Under the pieces are notes generated by a model. The model was not told the DNA's origin, searched no databases, and saw only the letters and a list, made by a program, of their open reading frames with translations. Below, piece after piece: positions 6,050-9,057 of a stretch of DNA of 9,057 bases (positions are counted from its first letter, which is position 1; the number at the start of each line of letters is the position of its first letter). The DNA comes from an uncultured Bacteroidales bacterium (lineage in GTDB: Bacteria; Bacteroidota; Bacteroidia; Bacteroidales; P3), in the NCBI GenBank assembly GCA_947174375.1, contig CAMWIS010000060.1, positions 1 to 9,057 of the forward strand. The letters are read 5' to 3'. A program made the translations under genes and the position numbers.

Positions 6050-6927
6050 CCCTGACGGCCGAACGTGATATCAGCCTCATCGATTTGCTGTTGGAAGCGT
6101 TTCCGGACAGCAACCGCACGCGTCTCAAAAAGGCGATACGCTTGGGCTGTGTCTCGACCGCGGACGGCGCGTTGATGAAACACGCGGAAACGCCCTTGCG
6201 CAAGGGCGAGCGCGTCATGTTCAAACGCTATTCGGCGCGGGAACTCTACCGCGAGAAAGCGCCTTTCCGCATTCTGTACGAAGACGACGACATGATGGTC
6301 GTGTTCAAGCCCGCCGGCATCCTGACCTCGGGCCGCACGACCGAAAAGGTGCGCTCGATGTTCGGCATCGTCAACAGTTACGTGTTGCAGAAGACGCGGC
6401 ACCGGCAGCGGGCCTATACGGTCCACCGCCTCGACCGCGAGGTGTGCGGCCTGCTCATGTTCGCCAAAAACGAAGAGACCAAGGCGTTCTTGCAGGATCA
6501 TTGGCAGGACGTGGAAAAGAAATACTATGCGCTTGTGGAAGGCCGTCCCGAAAAGGCGGCGGGTGTGTGCAGCTCGTTCTTGAAAGAGAACGCGCGCCAG
6601 GTCATGTATTCGGTGGCGCAGGAGGAAGCCGGCGCCAAATGGGCGGTGACCCATTACCGGACGCTGCGGCACCACGAGGCCGACGGCACGACCTTGCTCG
6701 AAGTGCGCTTGGAGACCGGCCGCAAGAATCAGATCCGCGTGCATCTCTCCGACATGGGCTGCCCGATTGTGGGCGACCGCAAATACGGCGCCGACGACAG
6801 CGTCAAGCGGCAAATCCGGCTCATGGCCTATTCGCTCGCGTTTCCGAATCCGCGGACGGGGCGGCGCGAAAAGGTGGAAATCGGCTTGCCGAAAGATTTT
6901 GAATTGCTGACGGGCGTTGAACAATAA
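6046..6927 (+). CDS. RluA-family RNA pseudouridine synthase
   Basis: Converts specific uridines in RNA, probably rRNA, to pseudouridine. The 293-residue protein has an S4-like RNA-binding N-terminus (about 5-65) and the RluA catalytic domain. The latter shows ILYEDDDMMVVFKPAGI, the motif HRLDREVCGLLMFAK with catalytic Asp130, and the C-terminal LETGRKNQIRVHL and PIVGDRKYG blocks. After HRLDR the usual Thr-Ser is Val-Cys here, a mild change that leaves the Asp intact. Length and the ILSVG-like 'KPAGILTSG' region fit the RluA-type paralogue of Bacteroidota more than the longer RluD. The exact target uridine cannot be read from sequence, so no gene symbol is given. Its ATG overlaps the rng stop by four bases, implying translational coupling, and rfbH starts 11 bases after its stop. 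Confidence 0.9.
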   Translation: MTLTAERDISLIDLLLEAFPDSNRTRLKKAIRLGCVSTADGALMKHAETPLRKGERVMFKRYSARELYREKAPFRILYEDDDMMVVFKPAGILTSGRTTEKVRSMFGIVNSYVLQKTRHRQRAYTVHRLDREVCGLLMFAKNEETKAFLQDHWQDVEKKYYALVEGRPEKAAGVCSSFLKENARQVMYSVAQEEAGAKWAVTHYRTLRHHEADGTTLLEVRLETGRKNQIRVHLSDMGCPIVGDRKYGADDSVKRQIRLMAYSLAFPNPRTGRREKVEIGLPKDFELLTGVEQ

Positions 6928-6938
6928 AACCACGGGAT

Positions 6939-8252
6939 ATGGAGCAGGAAGCGGAAAAGAGATTGCGGGCGGAAATCGCCGAAAAAGTGAAGCAATACTA
7001 CGAATTGCGTTTCGCGTCCGCCCCGTCCGACCCTCAGCTCGTGCACTATGCGGGCCGCGTGTTCGACGAAAAGGAATTGCAGTACGCCGTAGAGGCATCG
7101 TTGGACTTTTATCTGACCGAAAGCCGGTTTGCGCGCGAATTTGAGCGCCGTTTCTCCGACTTTACGGGCTCGGCCCACACGTTTATCGTCAATTCCGGCT
7201 CGTCGGCCAATCTGCTGGCCTTGACGGCGCTCACCTCGCCCCTTCTGGGCGAGAAGGCCCTCCGCCGCGGTGACGAAGTCATTACGGTGGCCGCCGGCTT
7301 CCCCACAACGGTCAATCCCATTCTGCAAAACGGGCTCGTGCCGGTCTTCGTCGATGTCGAGGTGGGTACCTACAACGCCCTGCCCGCACAGATAGAGGCG
7401 GCGGTAGGGCCCCGTTCGCGCGCCATCATGCTGGCCCACACGCTCGGCAACCCGATAGACTTGGACGCCATCGGCCGTATCGCCGAAAAGCACCACCTCT
7501 ACCTCGTGGAAGACTGCTGCGATGCGTTGGGTTCCACCTATCACGGCAAAAACGTGGGCACGTTCGGCCATATCGCTTCCTATTCGTTCTATCCGGCGCA
7601 CCACATCACGATGGGCGAGGGCGGCGCGGTCTGCACCGATTCGCCGGTCTTGGCGCGCGCCGTGCGCGCGCTGCGCGACTGGGGACGCGACTGCTATTGC
7701 AAGGGCGGCGAAAACGGCCGTTGCGGCCGCCGCTATACGCAGCAATACGGCGAACTGCCGTTGGGCTACGACCACAAATACGTCTATTCGCATATCGGCT
7801 ACAACCTCAAGGTAACCGACCTGCAAGCGGCCGTCGGCGTGGCGCAGATGGAAAAACTGCCGGCCTTCATCGAAAAGCGGAAAGCCAATTTCCGCCGATG
7901 GGAAGCGGGCTTCAAAGCTTGGGAAGACCAGTTCATCCTGCCTTACGCCACGCCCGGTTCCGACCCGGCTTGGTTCGCCTATCCGGTCACGGTACGCGAG
8001 GGGGCGGGCTTCACGCGCACCGAACTCACCGACTACCTGCAGGGTAAGGGCGTGGAGACGCGCAACCTATTCGGCGGCAACCTGTTGCGTCAACCGGCCT
8101 ATCTGTCCATCGACAAACGCACGGTCGGCGACCTGCACAACACCGACCATATCATGAACGCCACGTTCTTCCTCGGCACGTATCCGGGGCTGACGGAGGC
8201 GCAGATAACCTATGTGTTGCGGCAGATAGCGGATTTTATAAAACAACGATAG
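6939..8252 (+). CDS. rfbH: CDP-4-keto-6-deoxy-D-glucose-3-dehydrase RfbH (E1)
   Basis: PMP-dependent, iron-sulfur dehydrase that removes the C-3 hydroxyl of CDP-4-keto-6-deoxyglucose, the step that commits to CDP-3,6-dideoxyhexoses such as paratose, abequose, tyvelose or ascarylose. The 437 residues have the aminotransferase-like (DegT/DnrJ/EryC1) fold. In the cofactor motif SFYPAHHITMGEGGA, His221 replaces the usual Schiff-base lysine, the hallmark that turns the fold from transaminase to dehydrase. Cys194, 252, 254 and 262 give CX57CX1CX7C, exactly the [2Fe-2S] pattern of the Yersinia E1 enzyme. Both features together exclude an ordinary sugar aminotransferase. The ATG at 6939 gives the expected length and lies 11 bases after the pseudouridine synthase stop. 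No partner reductase (E3/RfbI type) is in the window. The final sugar cannot be told from the genes present. Confidence 0.93.
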   Translation: MEQEAEKRLRAEIAEKVKQYYELRFASAPSDPQLVHYAGRVFDEKELQYAVEASLDFYLTESRFAREFERRFSDFTGSAHTFIVNSGSSANLLALTALTSPLLGEKALRRGDEVITVAAGFPTTVNPILQNGLVPVFVDVEVGTYNALPAQIEAAVGPRSRAIMLAHTLGNPIDLDAIGRIAEKHHLYLVEDCCDALGSTYHGKNVGTFGHIASYSFYPAHHITMGEGGAVCTDSPVLARAVRALRDWGRDCYCKGGENGRCGRRYTQQYGELPLGYDHKYVYSHIGYNLKVTDLQAAVGVAQMEKLPAFIEKRKANFRRWEAGFKAWEDQFILPYATPGSDPAWFAYPVTVREGAGFTRTELTDYLQGKGVETRNLFGGNLLRQPAYLSIDKRTVGDLHNTDHIMNATFFLGTYPGLTEAQITYVLRQIADFIKQR

Positions 8253-8273
8253 CGTTCATCAAACCGAAACGTT

Positions 8274-9053
8274 ATGAAAGCAGTTCTCTTGGCCGGCGGC
8301 TTTGGCACGCGCCTTTCGGAAGAAACCGACGTCCGCCCCAAACCGATGGTGGAAATCGGCGGCAAGCCGATTCTGTGGCATATCATGAAGATTTATTCGG
8401 CCTACGGCATCAACGAGTTCATCGTATGCTGCGGCTACAAGGCCTATATGATCAAGCAGTATTTCGCCGATTACTATCTGCACCAGGCCGATTTGACCGT
8501 CGATTTGCGGAACAACGGCATGGAAATCCACCATTCGCACGCCGAACCGTGGAAAATCACGCTGGTGGATACGGGCTTGAACACGATGACGGGCGGCCGT
8601 CTCAAACGCATCAAGGATTATCTCGCCCCCGACGAGCCGTTTTTGATGACCTACGGCGACGGTGTGGCCGACATCCGCATAGACGAATTGCTCAAGTTCC
8701 ACCGCGCGCAGAAGAAACTGGCCACCGTAACGGTCGTACAGCCGTCGGGCCGGTTCGGCGCCATCACGTTCAACGCGCAGGACGAGGTCAAGGTGTTCTC
8801 GTTTCAGGAGAAGCCCAAGGGCGACAGCAGTTGGATCAACGGCGGCTTCTTCGTGCTCGAACCCAAGGTGCTCGACTACATCGACGGCGACGATACGATT
8901 TGGGAACGCAAGCCGTTGGAGACCTTGGCGGCCGATGGCGAACTCGTGGCCTACCGGCATGACGGTTTTTGGCGGCCGATGGATACGCAGCGTGAGAAAC
9001 GCGAGTTGGAGGAGATGTGGGAGAGTGGCAAGGCCCCTTGGAAGATATGGTAA
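8274..9053 (+). CDS. rfbF: glucose-1-phosphate cytidylyltransferase RfbF
   Basis: Makes CDP-glucose from CTP and glucose 1-phosphate, the entry step to CDP-3,6-dideoxyhexoses. The 259-residue protein closely follows the Salmonella RfbF pattern: nucleotide-binding LAGGFGTRLSEET (6-18) followed by RPKPMVEIGGKPILWHIM, CCGYKAYMIKQYF, EPWKITLVDTG, and TYGDGVADI with Asp129. The end of the protein has NGGFFVLEP and GFWRPMDT with Asp237; these two Asp residues correspond to the metal ligands of the Salmonella enzyme. It ends GKAPWKIW with a TAA four bases from the window edge, so it is complete. It lies 21 bases after rfbH on the same strand. The normal next enzyme, CDP-glucose 4,6-dehydratase (RfbG), should lie downstream outside the window. 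Confidence 0.95.
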   Translation: MKAVLLAGGFGTRLSEETDVRPKPMVEIGGKPILWHIMKIYSAYGINEFIVCCGYKAYMIKQYFADYYLHQADLTVDLRNNGMEIHHSHAEPWKITLVDTGLNTMTGGRLKRIKDYLAPDEPFLMTYGDGVADIRIDELLKFHRAQKKLATVTVVQPSGRFGAITFNAQDEVKVFSFQEKPKGDSSWINGGFFVLEPKVLDYIDGDDTIWERKPLETLAADGELVAYRHDGFWRPMDTQREKRELEEMWESGKAPWKIW

Positions 9054-9057
9054 AAAA

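Noticed and set aside
6016..7826. Two large overlapping minus-strand frames opposite the pseudouridine synthase and rfbH (360 and 332 codons)
   Set aside because: Both overlap each other and well-identified plus-strand genes, with Arg/His/Val-rich composition and no motifs. They reflect codon bias in the plus-strand genes.
8245..8256. Short inverted repeat AACG-ATAG-CGTT at the end of rfbH
   Set aside because: Only four base pairs and no T run; too weak to be called a terminator or operator.
8259..8960. Minus-strand frame of 233 codons opposite rfbF
   Set aside because: Fully antisense to rfbF, whose motifs are complete; no family motif is seen in the antisense product.

Overview
The window most likely comes from a member of the Bacteroidota, probably order Bacteroidales, with a fairly GC-rich genome. 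Three things point there: the order mutY / HU / rng with divergent transcription, start codons without clear Shine-Dalgarno sequences, and a TAnnTTTG-type -7 box in front of the HU gene. Most of it is ordinary chromosomal housekeeping sequence, densely packed, with no mobile element, CRISPR array, tRNA or rRNA visible. The last 2.1 kb is the start of a surface-sugar locus.

Layout. Positions 1-77 are the Lys/Ala-rich tail of an upstream gene. A full-length dsbD (105-2183, +) follows, ending in a strong hairpin with A and T tracts that can act in both directions (2199-2236). On the minus strand, mutY (2856-3884) and ssb (2351-2806) run towards dsbD as a probable two-gene unit. A 146-base divergent promoter region (3885-4030) separates mutY from the plus-strand series: an HU-family protein (4031-4318), a 29-residue very basic protein (4322-4411) resembling the mS38/AURKAIP1/COX24 or bS22 ribosomal protein family, an RNase G/E ribonuclease (4496-6049), an RluA-family pseudouridine synthase (6046-6927), RfbH (6939-8252) and RfbF (8274-9053). 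No stretch over 170 bases lacks a gene.

How the genes fit together. dsbD carries electrons to the periplasm for cysteine reduction. mutY and ssb belong to DNA repair and replication. HU, the small basic protein, RNase G and the pseudouridine synthase form a nucleoid/ribosome/RNA-maturation series. RfbF makes CDP-glucose, and RfbH carries out the iron-sulfur/PMP-dependent C-3 dehydration of CDP-4-keto-6-deoxyglucose. The intermediate enzyme, CDP-glucose 4,6-dehydratase, is not in the window and would be expected just beyond its right edge. The gap between the pseudouridine synthase and rfbH is only 11 bases, so the sugar genes may be read through from the RNA-processing genes.

I did not find a clearly new multi-gene system. 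The observations most worth following up are the tiny ribosomal-type gene, the stem-loop in front of rng, the altered cysteine spacing in the MutY iron-sulfur site, and the housekeeping-to-sugar operon junction.
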